Below are positions 10,605 to 20,870 of a stretch of DNA of 64,000 nucleotides, one piece after another. Under the pieces are notes generated by a model. That model was not told the DNA's origin and did no database searches. It saw only the letters and a program-made list of their open reading frames with translations. How positions within the stretch are numbered: the first letter of the stretch is position 1; each line of letters starts with the position of its first letter. A program made the translations under genes and the position numbers. The stretch covers positions 62,001 to 126,000 of the forward strand of contig JABLUY010000074.1 in NCBI GenBank assembly GCA_013306675.1, written 5' to 3'. The DNA is from Thraustochytrium sp. TN22. Lineage: Eukaryota; Sar; Bigyra; Thraustochytrida; Thraustochytriidae.

Positions 10605-12264
10605 TCATGAGCATCATCACGACCACGAGCACGAGGACGAATCGGACGTGGAGCATCATCATCACGACCTCGACCACGGACATTGCCATCACCACGACCA
10701 CGCCAGTGCGGCCGCTGTGGAAGTGAGGCCCGGCGTGATCAAGCACGTCGTGTGCGTGCGCGGCGAGCTGGGCGACGGTTGCACGTGTCCGAGCTGCACC
10801 GACACAGAGACGACGAATCGCGAGTTCTGGGACCGCCTCTACACGCTAAACGACGAGGGCAAGCGTGACGCAGAGTACCTCTTGTCGTACGCTTCGATTC
10901 GCGAACAGCTGGCCAAGTATTTGCATATAGAAACAGGCCGCCCCGCGAGTGAGGCGGTCGTGCTGGTGCCTGGGTGCGGCGACTCGCGCTTCAGCTTGCA
11001 CCTGCGCAACGACACAAAATTCCGCCACCTCATCAACACGGACATCTCCCCTGTCGCGATCGAGGTGCAAAAGAAGGTCTTCGCCGGCGACGACCTGGTG
11101 ACAAACCTGGTCGACGATGCGGCGCACACGCGCCTGGCACCGTCGTCCGTGGACCTTGTCCTGGACAAGTCCCTGTTTGACTGCCTCTCGTTCTGCCGCG
11201 AGGAGGAAGAAGTCATGGAAGGCACGCTTTCGCGCATGGTGGATGGCTTCTACGAGGTCCTGCGCCCGGGCGGCCGCTGCATCTTCGTCGTCAGCGACCA
11301 TAACGAGCCGGCAAGCATGCTGCCGTATTTGAACGAGCGCTGGGTGTCGGCGAACACGGACCTGCTCGACATGTGCACGCGCGGCCGGGCGAAAATGCCG
11401 CGGCCCTGGGAGTACCTCGCGGTGCTCTCGCTTGACTTTGCCACCAGCCCAGGCGGTGTCGTGGCACGCGACGCGGCGCTCGTCGAGGCTGTCGACCATC
11501 TTGGGCTCGGCCACAACCTGTGGAATTGCGAGACGGAAGGCATCCGCAAGGGCGGTGACCGCTCGCGCTTTTGGCTCTACGTGCTGCGCAAGGGCCCGGC
11601 GCCGCCAGGCCCTGGGCCCGTCGTGCCGAGTCACCCACTGCCGGCGCCGCTCCTCGGCCGCGGGCCGCCGAATGCTCTGCCGCAGCACATGCAGGCGCGG
11701 GACCAGCTCGGCGATGCCTCGTCGCACCAGCTCGCTGGCCGCTACGTTGCCGCGAACAATCTCCTTGACTGGGCCGGCACGGTGGTCGAGACGCTCACCA
11801 TGGTCGAGCAGAGCTGCCACGAATGGGTTGTGGAGTTGCGTGCCTTCGCCCGCAACCCGTACCGCGTGCGCGCGCAAGAGCGCCTCATCACTGAGGACGT
11901 GCCGCCCGAGGGCGAAGGCGACGACGCCGAGGCAGAGGCCGACCTCGAAGACGACGACGCCGAGGCCAAGGCCGAAGCTGCCGTGGATGCCGATGCCGAG
12001 GCGGAGGCCACGGGCGCCAGGTCCTTTGCAGAGCTCCCGGCCAAGCGCTGCGCCTACTTCCAGATCGTGCTGAGCCGCGAGGAGGTCAAGTACGTGGCGG
12101 CGCGCCGTCGTCTCGAGACCGTCGTCCGTCAGCAGGCGACCTCCGTTGAGGTTCACTACCTGGCGCAGAAGCTTGCCACTGTTCGCGCGGCGATCGACCG
12201 CGCCGTACGCCGTCTCGAGGAGCTCACCAAGCTCACCGCCTCCTTTATAGGCCAGGCGCAGTGA
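10225..12264 (+). CDS. METTL-type SAM methyltransferase with His-rich N-terminus
   Basis: A 679-residue protein. Residues ~30-90 are Gln/His-rich, then ~95-170 is almost entirely His, Asp and Glu (HDHDHDHD runs) and contains HEHEDESDVE twice. A CTCPSC motif and EFWDRLY lead into a class I methyltransferase domain: motif I VLVPGCGDSR, NTDISPVAI, DLVLDKSLFDCL and LRPGGRCIFVVSD. This pattern resembles the METTL13/EEF1A-KNMT and METTL12 group of protein methyltransferases. The C-terminal ~250 residues are acidic and helical. The first ATG is used; a second in-frame ATG at 10312 has a better start context (CCACCATGG) and may be the real start. The His-rich part is likely to bind metal ions. The substrate is unknown. 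Confidence 0.75.
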
Positions 12265-12433
12265 GCCATCAAAGTCAAAAGTATTGGCACCACCAAAACC
12301 TGTCTTTCGTTTTCTTTTTCGTTGTTCCGAGTCGACAGCACCAGCACCGAAAGCACCAGCACCGAAAGCACCAGCACCCGCAATGCATACAGTGGTTGTG
12401 ATTGTGGTAAAAGTACTTGTGCTCCTTAGTTGC
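12265..12433. repeat. Convergent spacer with 18-bp tandem repeat
   Basis: The 3' flanks of the methyltransferase and POLD3 genes meet here. About three copies of a unit like AGCACCGAAAGCACC lie near 12338-12380. No gene is present. Confidence 0.6.
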
Positions 12434-13981
12434 TTACTTCTTCTTGAACATGGACATGAGGCTCATCTGCTTGGGCTTGCCGGCCTTCTTGGCCGGCTTG
12501 GCCGCTCCGCTGCTACTGTTGGTGCTGCCACCACCGCGCGGCGTTGATGCGTCGGACTTCTTCTTTTCGGCAAGCTCGCTCTCGGGAATGGCCTCCTCTA
12601 CCTCCTCCTCGATGACGCGCTCGCGCACAACCAAAAAGCCGTCATCGTCCACCACGTTCTCCTGAACAGTGCGCCGCCGCTTCACCTTACGTGTCTTGCC
12701 GGTCTCGTCAGAGGCGGGTTTGGTCTGCACGACGCCGAGACGCTCGCGCGCTCGCGCCTTGGCGGCCTCTTCCTCGCGCTGCTTGCGTTCGGCGCGGGCC
12801 TGCCGGTTCGCCTCGCGGCGTTCAGCCTTCTTGCGCTCGCGCTCCTTGGCGTCCTCGTCCGCAATGGCCTCGCGCTGTCGCGCCACGCGCGCAGCCTCGT
12901 CCTCGTCCTCGTCCTCGCCCTCATCCTTGTCATTGTCCTCGTCGGCCTCGGCCTTCCCGTCCACCTCCATCTCGTCCTCGTCCTCCTCGGCCTCGAAGTC
13001 GTCCTCGTCATCAAGCACCTTCTTCTTGCGCTTTGGTGCCCGGGCCGAGTCTTGCGACTCTGCATCGTCAGTCGCGGCCGCGGTCTGCTTCGGCTTCTCC
13101 GTGCTCGCTTCGGCCGTATGCTCAACTTCGCCGTCGTCTTCATCCTCGTCCACGTCCATCTCGACTTCGTCTTTGGCGGGTTTGGAAGCCCGCGCAGACG
13201 AGACGCTGCCCTCGGCGTCATCGTCGGCGGTCTTGGACGGAGCAGTCGACGCGCTGCCCTCCGCCTCGTCCTCGTCGGACTTGACCTTCTTGTCCTTCAT
13301 CTTCGCATCAGTCTTCTTCTTGGTCTTGGCGTCCGCGTCGCTCGGAGTTGCGTCCTCCTTCTTTTCCGCAGGCGCCTTGCGCTGGAAGTAGCTCTTGGTG
13401 GAGACGGCAGCCTTCTTATTGGTCTTGCTGCCCATGCGCTTGAAGGCCGCGGACAGGCCACCGCTCTTGTCGTCGCTCGGCCGGCTGAAGACCTTGGCGC
13501 GCGTGGGCTGCGCGATGACGCGTCGGCGGCCGATCTCACCGCGACCCTCAAAGGCGACCGCTCCGAGGCGATTCTCCAGCACATCGCGGCCCGCGTCATC
13601 GTCCTCGCTCGTGAGCAGCTCCTGCACTTTGGCATGCGTTGCGTTGGCCAGCACTGCGCTCACGTCGGTGTCGACGGTGGGCTGCACCGCGTAGACCTGC
13701 TCGGCCAGCACGGTGTCCATGCGCTTCTTGGCGCTGGCCAGGCGCGCCTCCGGCACCACCACGACGCTGTGCACCGCGGAGGACCCGGCCACGCGACCCG
13801 TCAGCACGTACGAGACGGTGCAGCGCTTCTTGGTCGCCTCGTCGCGCTGCGCCGCGAAGGCCGCGAGCGCCTCACGGGCCGCGTGCATGGAAATGCTGCG
13901 CTCGTACGCGAGCCATTTGTACGTCACACATTGGTCGTCCACCAGCACGAGCCGCCCAATCTCCTCCTGCAGCGCCTCCAT
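12434..13981 (-). CDS. POLD3: DNA polymerase delta subunit 3 (POLD3/Cdc27-like)
   Basis: A 515-residue accessory subunit of replicative polymerase delta. The N-terminal ~110 residues match the winged-helix part of the family (VTYKWLAYERSISMHAAREAL, then VSYVLTGRV). The middle is a long charged, disordered region rich in Lys, Asp and Glu, with SYFQRK resembling a PCNA- or Pol-interacting motif. The C-terminus KPKQMSLMSMFKKK reads as a PIP box (QxxLxxhF, with Phe at the end) for PCNA binding. Length and layout agree with POLD3 (~450-470 residues in animals). The start is an ATG directly before the conserved domain. The protein is nuclear by family. Confidence 0.85.
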   Translation of the reverse strand: MEALQEEIGRLVLVDDQCVTYKWLAYERSISMHAAREALAAFAAQRDEATKKRCTVSYVLTGRVAGSSAVHSVVVVPEARLASAKKRMDTVLAEQVYAVQPTVDTDVSAVLANATHAKVQELLTSEDDDAGRDVLENRLGAVAFEGRGEIGRRRVIAQPTRAKVFSRPSDDKSGGLSAAFKRMGSKTNKKAAVSTKSYFQRKAPAEKKEDATPSDADAKTKKKTDAKMKDKKVKSDEDEAEGSASTAPSKTADDDAEGSVSSARASKPAKDEVEMDVDEDEDDGEVEHTAEASTEKPKQTAAATDDAESQDSARAPKRKKKVLDDEDDFEAEEDEDEMEVDGKAEADEDNDKDEGEDEDEDEAARVARQREAIADEDAKERERKKAERREANRQARAERKQREEEAAKARARERLGVVQTKPASDETGKTRKVKRRRTVQENVVDDDGFLVVRERVIEEEVEEAIPESELAEKKKSDASTPRGGGSTNSSSGAAKPAKKAGKPKQMSLMSMFKKK

Positions 13982-14659
13982 CGTGGTCGCTTCCTCGCGC
14001 TCGTTCGTCTAACTGGCAGGGCTGGCGATGGATGTGCCTTCGCGCCGCGGCTGGCGCCAGGTCAGGGCCACCGCCGCTGCTCGCGCGCGGAGAAGAGTGG
14101 GGCGCAGATGGGCTCCGCGGGGGCCCTGCCGCCGCCCGCCGCCGCCCGCCGCCGCGCGCCGCCGTCGCCGCCGCCGCCGCGCGCGCGGAGTCTGCGACAT
14201 GCCGCCGCGGCCTCGCCGGTGACCTAACGACGGCGCGGCGCCGCGGCGCGCGCAACGCATTTCGGGGCCAGGCTCAACTCGAAGTTGGACTCGGACAAGG
14301 ACTTCTTCAAGGTCATCCGCCAAAAGGTGACGGTCGTGCGCGGCGATGACAAGGACTTCTTCAACATCAAGGTCATCCGCCAAAAGGTGACGGTCGTGCG
14401 CGGCGCTGGCTAGCTAGCAGGAGAACGAACGAAATGCATTTGCACTTTAGAGGCAGCGCCGGGCGCGGCTGGGGCGCGGAACACAGAAAACAGACGGGCC
14501 GGAGAGGGCAGGCAGGTGGGATTCGGAGGACCGACGCCGCCACCGCTGCCGCCGCCAAGCGAGCGTGGTGGTCACAAGGTTGGTCATCAGCATCAGGCAG
14601 CATGGCAGGCGCCAGAGATGCAGGGAGGGAGGCTTGGGCTCTCGCGCGATTGTCGATGA
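13982..14659. other. Spacer with near-tandem coding-like repeat
   Basis: This lies between POLD3 (start side) and the 3' end of the DUSP-USP gene. Positions ~14294-14403 contain two near-identical units of about 50-55 bp. Read on the plus strand they give DKDFF..KVIRQKVTVVRG twice, ending at a TAG. An upstream in-frame TAA and the absence of an ATG make a working gene unlikely unless it is a spliced exon. Confidence 0.55.
14290..14406 (+). repeat. Two-copy near-tandem repeat, possible exon remnant
   Basis: The units run from about 14294 to 14347 and 14348 to 14403. The second copy has six extra bases, keeping the frame and changing FFKVIRQ to FFNIKVIRQ. Frame is conserved between copies, which hints that the DNA was coding when duplicated. 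The source protein is not recognised. Confidence 0.6.
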
Positions 14660-17600
14660 TTAGCGCGAGGAGGAGGACGAGGAGGCGGAGGAGGACGGGG
14701 CGCGACGCTGGAAGAAGAGCACGTAAGCCTGCTCGGAGACGACCTCCTCGGGCTTGGCCGCGAGGGCGCGGGAGTCGTCCATGAGGTACCAGGCGTCGTC
14801 CTCCGGGTGGTGCACGTAGGCGGTGTAATGGCCACCGCCCATGCCGCCGATGTGATTGGAAACGGCGTAGAGGTCGTAGATGGGCGGCGCGTCATCCTCG
14901 CCATGACCGCGGATGTAGTCGGAGAGATCGAGGCCCTCCATGGGGAAGTCAACGAGATCGGTGATCTTCTCGCGGTCGATCCAGGAACGCACGTAGCGGC
15001 TGCGCTCGTAGTAAAAGCGCTTGAGGTGGATGACGAGGATCTCGGGCGCGCTCCAGAGATCCATCTGCTTGTAAGCCTTGACGAGCTCCTTGCACTTGGG
15101 GCAGTACCACTCGTCGCTCTCGCCGAGCTGCTCGCGCTCGCGGAAGCGGTCGAAACACTCGTAGATATCAATGGCGCCGCCCTTCTCGGCGCTCTCGCGC
15201 GCAGCGCGCGCGGTCTCGTCATAGTCGACGGGGCCGACGCAAAAGTCGGCGTCCTTGTCCTCGAGCGAGAGGTTGCGGCGGTAGTAGCCGTTGGAGCGCG
15301 GCGGCGTGTAGCGCAGCGCGTCCATGCCGGCCTGCGTGAACTTGACAATGACCGTGTCGGACGGGTTCCAGGGCGTGTCGCTGACGGGCACGGTGACGCG
15401 CGAGACGGTGGAGTTGTAGACGTGGTAGGGGATCTCGGTGGAGGCGAGGCGGGCGATGTCGGCGGCGGCGGGGCGGTCTGCCGGGTCGGCGGCGAACTCC
15501 TTGTAAAATGCGGCGGGCGGCAGCTTGTCGTCGCTGAACATGAAGCGCGTGCGGTCCCAGATAAAGGAGAGCATCTCGCGCGCCGTGATGCGGCCGTCCA
15601 CGCGGAAAAAGTCCGAAACTCGGAAGCAGATGAGCGAGGAGGTGGGCGTCATGAAGCGCAGCTCGACGATGCGAGACTTGGCCTTGCGCGCGCGATTGGC
15701 GGCGGCGGTACCGGCGGCGGAGCGCGGGTAGACCGGGCTCGTCGTGGGCGCCAACGGTGGCGCCGCGGCGTCGGCCTGGGCGTCGTCGTCCCCTGAGGAG
15801 TTGGACGAGCGCAGGACAGGGACCTCAAAGGCGATGACATCCTTGCCCTCGTCCCAGTTGCGCACGTCCGAGTGGTAGGCGTAGCGGTAGTAGCCGGCGG
15901 AGGAGTTCGGGTCGACGGGCGGCAGCGTGGGGTCCACGAGGAAGCCGCCAGTGGTCTTTTTGTTGTTGTAAAGCTCAACGAGCGCGAGGTCGGGAAGCGC
16001 GATGCCGGTGCGGTCCGAGAGCCACTGCGCGACGTCCTGCATGGTGCCGTCGAGCGGGACCTGCGCGACAAAGCGCATGAGCTTGGGCACGGGCGCCGGG
16101 TCGCCCGGGCGGGGCGCCGGCATGCTGTAGAGAACGACGTGGAGCGAGCGGCTCATGGGCTTGGGGATGGGCACGCTCCAGTTCGAGTACGGGTCAAACT
16201 TGATGGCCTCGTTGCCGCACTGCGGGCAGGTCAAGTGTGAGCGCAGCAGGCCCATGAACTTGTCGACGATGATGCTGTCGTTGCGCATGCGGTAGACGTC
16301 CCAGGACTCGCGCGCCACCTCCTCGTCCGGGCGGCCGCGCGACTCGACGGTCTCCGTGTAGGGCTTTCTCCTGACGCGGTTCAGGTCCTCGTGCAGGCCG
16401 TCGGCCAGCAGCGAGAGCAGCTCGTGCGAGTCCTGCTGCTGGTAGCCCTGAAACTGCGTAAAGGCGCGGCCAAGCTCCTGCTTGAAGTCCGTGGGCACGA
16501 CGACGCGGAAGCGGTCGCTCCAGACATCGTTGAGCAGGGCGGCGTAGGCCTCGGCCAGCTTTCCGCCGGTGCCAAGCGGGTTCTTGCGGTTCAGGTCGGC
16601 CTCGTAATCGCCGCGCAAGAAGTAATCCGTGAGCGGGATCGTGAAGCTCATGCACTGCAGCATGGAGTTCATGAAGCAGGTGTTGCCGAGGTTGCGCAGG
16701 CCGACGGCGCCGCTGGAGTCGGGGCGCTCCTGCACGCTCTGCGGGCCGAAGGTGGTCTTGGGCTTGGCTGTGTGCGTGTAGCGCTGGGCGATCACCTCAG
16801 AGTCGAGGTCAAGCCAGACGTCCTTGCGCTGCGAGAAGAGCGTGCCGATGCGCACCTCGACGAGCACGAAGCCTCGGCCCGTGGCAACCGGCGCCCCGGA
16901 GCCGGAGCCGGAGCCGGCGCGCGAGAGTGAGAGGCGCGAGGCGGCCCCCGAGGCGCTGCTGGCGCCGGCGCGCAACACACGCATCAGGCCGCGCTTCTTG
17001 CGCGGCTTGCTGCTGGCGCCTACGCCGGTGCCGTCGTCGTCCGTGTCCATCTCATCGCCAGCGCCGTCCAGCGAGGTGGGCGAGGGCGCCGGAGAGGTGG
17101 CCGGCGAGCTGGACGAGGAGGGCGCGCCGGAGCCGCTGCCCACGTTGCGGTCGAAGGCCTTGACCTTGCCGAGTAGCCAGCTGCCCTTGAGGGAGACGGC
17201 GCTGCCGAGCGCGCTGCGGTGCACCTCGATCTCCTCGTCCTTGCGCAGCTGCGTGCGCCAGTCTGGCACACGCGTGTACGGGTTGGCGAGGCGCTCGGTG
17301 TCGCCGACGTCAAACTCCTCGTCTTCGGAAGCGTCGAACGAGAGGAAGTGCACGACGACGACGCGGCGCATGACGCCAGCGTCCGAGGCCGTCGTCTTGA
17401 CCTCAACCACCTGCGCCTCGAGCCAGCGATCGTCCTTCTGGCTCTGCGCGTCCACGAGCTGGCCCGGCATCGGCTCGTCCCGCACAAAGGAGGCGGCGCG
17501 GCCACGCAGCTGGGTAGTGGTGGCGGCCGCCGCGGCATCCGCGTCGCGCGCGGCGCGCGCGCTCTGCTTGAGCGAGAAGCGCTGGCCCTCGCGCACGGGC

Positions 17601-18319
17601 GCGCTGCCAGAGCCGCAGACCCACACGGCCGAGCTCTCGTCCTTGAGCTCGAGCAGTACCTTCCAGCGGCCGAGGCCGGTCAGCACCTCGCGCAGCTCGT
17701 CGCCCATGACGTCCTCGCGGACCAGGCTGAAGCTGTCGGCGGAAGCTTCGCAGATCCACAGACGGCGCTCGGTGCGCGGCGCCAGGCGCTGGCCGCCCTC
17801 CCTCTGCACAAAAGCCTCAACGCGCGACGCCAGGTCGCCAAGCTTGACGGAACGCGGCACAATCATGAGCGTGTCTTTGGCGACCGCCGCCATCTTGCCG
17901 CTCCGCGGGCCCACCGTGAACACCGAGAACCGGATCGGGAACAACTCCACGTAGAGCTCGTCGCGCCCGTTGCGCTGCACCTCGAACAGGATCTCATGCG
18001 TGGCGCCATACCACTCGCACAACCGCTCCCACACCTTCTCGTGCCGCAACTCAAATTCCGAGCCCTGGTTCACGCCATCGTCCTTGAGCGCCTCCCCGGT
18101 CTCGTCCACCAGCTCCGAGTTGTCCACGACCTCTGGGCTCGGCCCGCGGTTCTCCACGTGCTCCAGCCATTTGCGCCACCACGCCGTCGACACCGCGAAC
18201 CACCGCTCGTGGTCCTTGAGCTCGGCCTCGTACTTGTCACGCAGCCGCTGCACCTCGCGCCCCTGCTCCGCGGCCGTCGGCACGCGCTGCGCGCCCTTGG
18301 TGCGCACGCTGCCCACCAT
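14660..18319 (-). CDS. Ubiquitin-specific protease with DUSP domain (USP4/11/15-like)
   Basis: A 1219-residue deubiquitinase. A DUSP domain is present near residues 25-130 (FAVSTAWWRKWLEHV, NSELVD, and LFPIRFSVF), followed by a ubiquitin-like region and a long linker. The USP catalytic core begins with GLRNLGNTCFMNSMLQCM (Cys548) and has QQDSHELLSLLADGLHEDLNR; the His box is GGMGGGHYTAY with His1164 and WYLMDDSR. The two zinc-coordinating CxxC pairs are CPQC and CPKC. A large insert splits the catalytic core, as in the USP4/USP15/Ubp12 group. The start is the ATG before MVGSVRTKG; the open frame continues to 18781 but is Arg/Ala low complexity with no ATG. Confidence 0.88.
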   Translation of the reverse strand: MVGSVRTKGAQRVPTAAEQGREVQRLRDKYEAELKDHERWFAVSTAWWRKWLEHVENRGPSPEVVDNSELVDETGEALKDDGVNQGSEFELRHEKVWERLCEWYGATHEILFEVQRNGRDELYVELFPIRFSVFTVGPRSGKMAAVAKDTLMIVPRSVKLGDLASRVEAFVQREGGQRLAPRTERRLWICEASADSFSLVREDVMGDELREVLTGLGRWKVLLELKDESSAVWVCGSGSAPVREGQRFSLKQSARAARDADAAAAATTTQLRGRAASFVRDEPMPGQLVDAQSQKDDRWLEAQVVEVKTTASDAGVMRRVVVVHFLSFDASEDEEFDVGDTERLANPYTRVPDWRTQLRKDEEIEVHRSALGSAVSLKGSWLLGKVKAFDRNVGSGSGAPSSSSSPATSPAPSPTSLDGAGDEMDTDDDGTGVGASSKPRKKRGLMRVLRAGASSASGAASRLSLSRAGSGSGSGAPVATGRGFVLVEVRIGTLFSQRKDVWLDLDSEVIAQRYTHTAKPKTTFGPQSVQERPDSSGAVGLRNLGNTCFMNSMLQCMSFTIPLTDYFLRGDYEADLNRKNPLGTGGKLAEAYAALLNDVWSDRFRVVVPTDFKQELGRAFTQFQGYQQQDSHELLSLLADGLHEDLNRVRRKPYTETVESRGRPDEEVARESWDVYRMRNDSIIVDKFMGLLRSHLTCPQCGNEAIKFDPYSNWSVPIPKPMSRSLHVVLYSMPAPRPGDPAPVPKLMRFVAQVPLDGTMQDVAQWLSDRTGIALPDLALVELYNNKKTTGGFLVDPTLPPVDPNSSAGYYRYAYHSDVRNWDEGKDVIAFEVPVLRSSNSSGDDDAQADAAAPPLAPTTSPVYPRSAAGTAAANRARKAKSRIVELRFMTPTSSLICFRVSDFFRVDGRITAREMLSFIWDRTRFMFSDDKLPPAAFYKEFAADPADRPAAADIARLASTEIPYHVYNSTVSRVTVPVSDTPWNPSDTVIVKFTQAGMDALRYTPPRSNGYYRRNLSLEDKDADFCVGPVDYDETARAARESAEKGGAIDIYECFDRFREREQLGESDEWYCPKCKELVKAYKQMDLWSAPEILVIHLKRFYYERSRYVRSWIDREKITDLVDFPMEGLDLSDYIRGHGEDDAPPIYDLYAVSNHIGGMGGGHYTAYVHHPEDDAWYLMDDSRALAAKPEEVVSEQAYVLFFQRRAPSSSASSSSSSR

Positions 18320-19221
18320 CCTCGTCGCCAGCCTGGGCCGGCGCGCCGCAGCTCGCTCGCTCGCCGCCGCCGCCGCGCGGCCTCGCCCTCTCGCGCGCGC
18401 TCGCGCGGGGCCTCCTCCGTCCGCGCGCTGGCCCGCGCCCCGCGCCCGCCCGCGCGCCCGCCCGCGCGCCGCCCGCCCCTCGCGCGCCCGCCGTCGCGCG
18501 CGCGCGCGCGCGCGCGCCGCGAGCCCCCTCCCGCCGCGGATCCGCCCGCCGCGGCTTCGCGTCGGCGCGCGGCCGCTGCGCGCGCTCGCCGCCGCGCGGA
18601 GCCCGCCGCGCCGCGGCGGCCGCCCCCGCCCGCCCGCCGCCCCCGCGCGCGCGCCGCCGATCGATCGGTCGATCGATCGATCGATCGCGCTTTGGCGGCG
18701 CCGCTCTCTGCCCTGCGCTCGAGAGCCGCAGCGCCGGCGCGTGCACCGCGCGGCGGAACCGGCGGCTCTCCGGGGGGGCACGCGGCGAGAAGGTTTCCCC
18801 GCCGCGGCGCCGCGCGCCGCGGGCGACCCGCGCGCGAAAACGCGTTGCGCGCGCGGACTCCGAGGGGGCCCCCCGCGGCCAGCGCGGCGGCGCGGCGGCG
18901 CAGAACCAGCGCGAGAGCGGCGCCGGCGTCGGGCGCGGCGGGGAGGGGAATTTGGTCAAGGCGAGGCGGGCGGCGCGGGGCGGGGCGGGGCGGGACGGCG
19001 GCGGCGGAGGCGGCGGAGAGAGCGCGGCCCGCGCAGGCGCGAGAGGCGCAGGCCGGAGCGCCAACTTGACTGCGAGGCGCGGGCCGGCCGGCAGCGCAGA
19101 AAGACGTTGGGGGCGGTCATTGACCTCGGGCGCAGCGCCAGGCTCAGCCCGGTCGTCTCGGTCAAGCTGGGCGAGAGGCACTGCGCTGCGCTGCACTGGC
19201 AGAGCGCGGAGGCGAGGCAGG
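18320..19221. other. Divergent CpG-rich promoter region with GATC repeat
   Basis: About 900 bp between the minus-strand DUSP-USP gene and the plus-strand EF-hand-like gene. It is nearly pure G and C in places, with a short GATC-type run at 18658-18686. It probably carries both promoters. No gene is recognised. Confidence 0.5.
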
Positions 19222-19905
19222 ATGGCCGGGGCGGAAGACGAGTTCAAGCAGATGGAGAGCGAGGCGTCGGTGACCTCGTCGTCCATGGGGAGAGGGCTGA
19301 CGTGGCGAGGGGAATGGGACGGCGAGTGGGCCGGCGCGTGGAGCTCGGAGCAGCAGCTGCAGGACGGCGCGGCGGCGGACTGGATCGGGTACGCGGCCGA
19401 GGCCGGCAGCTCCATGTACGCGCTGACGGAGGAGCAGCGCGAGGAGCTGCGCGCCATCTTTGACCTGTCGGCGCAGAGCAGGCTGCAGGCCTCGGGCGAG
19501 GACGCCGAGCTGCTCGTCCACCGCAACCAGCTTGGCGAGCTCATGCAGATGCTGGGCATTCTGCTCACGGACGACGAGACCGCGCGCCTGCTGCAGGAGG
19601 TGCCGCTCCAGAACCACGACGAGATGACCTTTGAGGAGTTCTGCGATGTCGCGGCGCGCGTCTACGCCTCCTACGACGTGCACGAGGAGATCAAGGAGGC
19701 CTTCGTCGCGATGCGCGAACCCGTGCTGGCAGACGACCAGGAGCAGTCTATCTCTGCCGCCAGCCTGCTCAAGACCTTTCGCGACAACGGCAACGATCAC
19801 ATCTCTGAGGAGGACTGCGTGCGCATCGTCCAGCTCGTCAGCGGCGGCGCCGATTCCATCTCTTGGTCTGCCTTTCAGCACCACATGATGGCCTCTGCGT
19901 TCTAA
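19222..19905 (+). CDS. EF-hand-like calcium-binding-type protein
   Basis: A 227-residue acidic protein. After ~75 low-complexity residues comes a helical part of EF-hand type: LTEEQREELRAIFDLSAQ, then LGELMQMLGILLTDDETARLLQEV, MTFEEFCDVAARVY, HEEIKEAFVAM, ISAASLLKTFRDNGNDHISEEDCVRIV and ISWSAFQHHM. The helix spacing and the 'xxFxEF' rhythm match calmodulin/centrin-like proteins. The calcium loops are degenerate: none has the full D-x-D-x-G pattern, so calcium binding is doubtful. The start is the first ATG after the GC-rich leader. The function is unknown. Confidence 0.7.
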   Translation: MAGAEDEFKQMESEASVTSSSMGRGLTWRGEWDGEWAGAWSSEQQLQDGAAADWIGYAAEAGSSMYALTEEQREELRAIFDLSAQSRLQASGEDAELLVHRNQLGELMQMLGILLTDDETARLLQEVPLQNHDEMTFEEFCDVAARVYASYDVHEEIKEAFVAMREPVLADDQEQSISAASLLKTFRDNGNDHISEEDCVRIVQLVSGGADSISWSAFQHHMMASAF

Positions 19906-20374
19906 AAAGTGCTGAGCAAATGTGCGCGCTGACGTGACGCTTTCTTTTTTCCAAAGCATAGCAGTTCAGCGGCTGACGGCAACGACGTTGCCCAATCCCT
20001 GATTTTGCTTTTTGGCGTCAAGCCAACTCGGCGCGGCGCCTCAGAAGCGGGGGCTTTTCAAGAGATGGAAGGAGGGCAAGGCTTTTTCCTCAGCCTGAAC
20101 GAGCCAGCCTGGCCAGCGCGCCCACGACAATGGCCATGCAGCCGAGGCCCCATTCACTGTGGCACAGAATTCCAACGTGACAAGGCTTGAACAATACCGC
20201 GGTGCACACCGGGGTGCGCATTAAGGTTCGCTTTCCATCTCGGCACCACGAAGCGAACTCGCGGAATGCGAATCGCGCGAGGGCAAGCGTCAGAGGGCGG
20301 GGTGGCGGCTCATCACGGCGCGCCGCGCGTCGCCGTTGAGCTCCGCGTCGCACCGTGCCGCGCCGAGGTACACC
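19906..20374. other. Spacer, no gene seen
   Basis: About 470 bp between two plus-strand genes. Base composition drops in GC after 19905, consistent with a 3' UTR and then the promoter of the coiled-coil gene. No gene or clear repeat is seen. Confidence 0.45.
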
Positions 20375-20866
20375 ATGCAGCACCAGCAGCAGCACCAGCG
20401 CACCGAGGCGCTCGCCTTCGTGGCGCGCGTCAACAGCCTGACACAAGCTGCCGAGAAGAGACGCCTGGCGGAGGAGAAGCAAGCGCAGCGCCGCGAGGTG
20501 CAGCTCCGCACGGAGCGTCAGCGCCTGCGCAGGTTGCGCGAAAAGCAACGCGCGCAGGTGGCCGCGCAGTCCCGTGGCGACGAGCGCCGGATCGAGGTCG
20601 CGCGCCAAAAGCTCGTGCTCAAGGAGCTCTTCCGTATGCAGGCGCGCCAGAATGGCTTCGACATGGACAACTTTTGCTACAAGCCGGGCGCGAGTCAGAT
20701 ACTCTCGGGCTCGCGCTCCAGCCCTGGCCTCGGCACTTCGCTCTCCACCATTTCCATCGTGTCCATGCCGGGCCCGGACTCGGCCCGCGTTGAGCAACAC
20801 GGATCGCGCGACAACTTCACATCCCTGCGCCATTCTGCCAGCTCAACTTCTATGCGCAAGCACTAA
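20375..20866 (+). CDS. Small coiled-coil protein, unknown function
   Basis: A 163-residue protein from the first ATG (context CACCATGC). Residues ~20-100 form a strongly charged helix rich in Arg, Glu and Gln (RRLAEEKQAQRREVQLRTERQ), predicted to be a coiled coil. The tail is Ser-rich with SSPGLGTSLSTIS and ends SSTSMRKH. I do not recognise the family. The coding bias and a polyadenylation-like AATAAA overlapping the stop support a real gene. RPN1 follows 600 bp downstream on the same strand. Confidence 0.55.
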   Translation: MQHQQQHQRTEALAFVARVNSLTQAAEKRRLAEEKQAQRREVQLRTERQRLRRLREKQRAQVAAQSRGDERRIEVARQKLVLKELFRMQARQNGFDMDNFCYKPGASQILSGSRSSPGLGTSLSTISIVSMPGPDSARVEQHGSRDNFTSLRHSASSTSMRKH

Positions 20867-20870
20867 TAAA
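20865..20870 (+). terminator. AATAAA polyadenylation-like signal
   Basis: AATAAA overlaps the TAA stop codon of the small coiled-coil gene and is followed by a short A/T-rich stretch. This is a canonical hexamer by sequence; whether this organism uses it is not known. Confidence 0.35.

Noticed and set aside
10548-10690. CRISPR-like regular repeats in the His tract
   Set aside because: The repeats are coding (His-Asp codons) and have no spacers.
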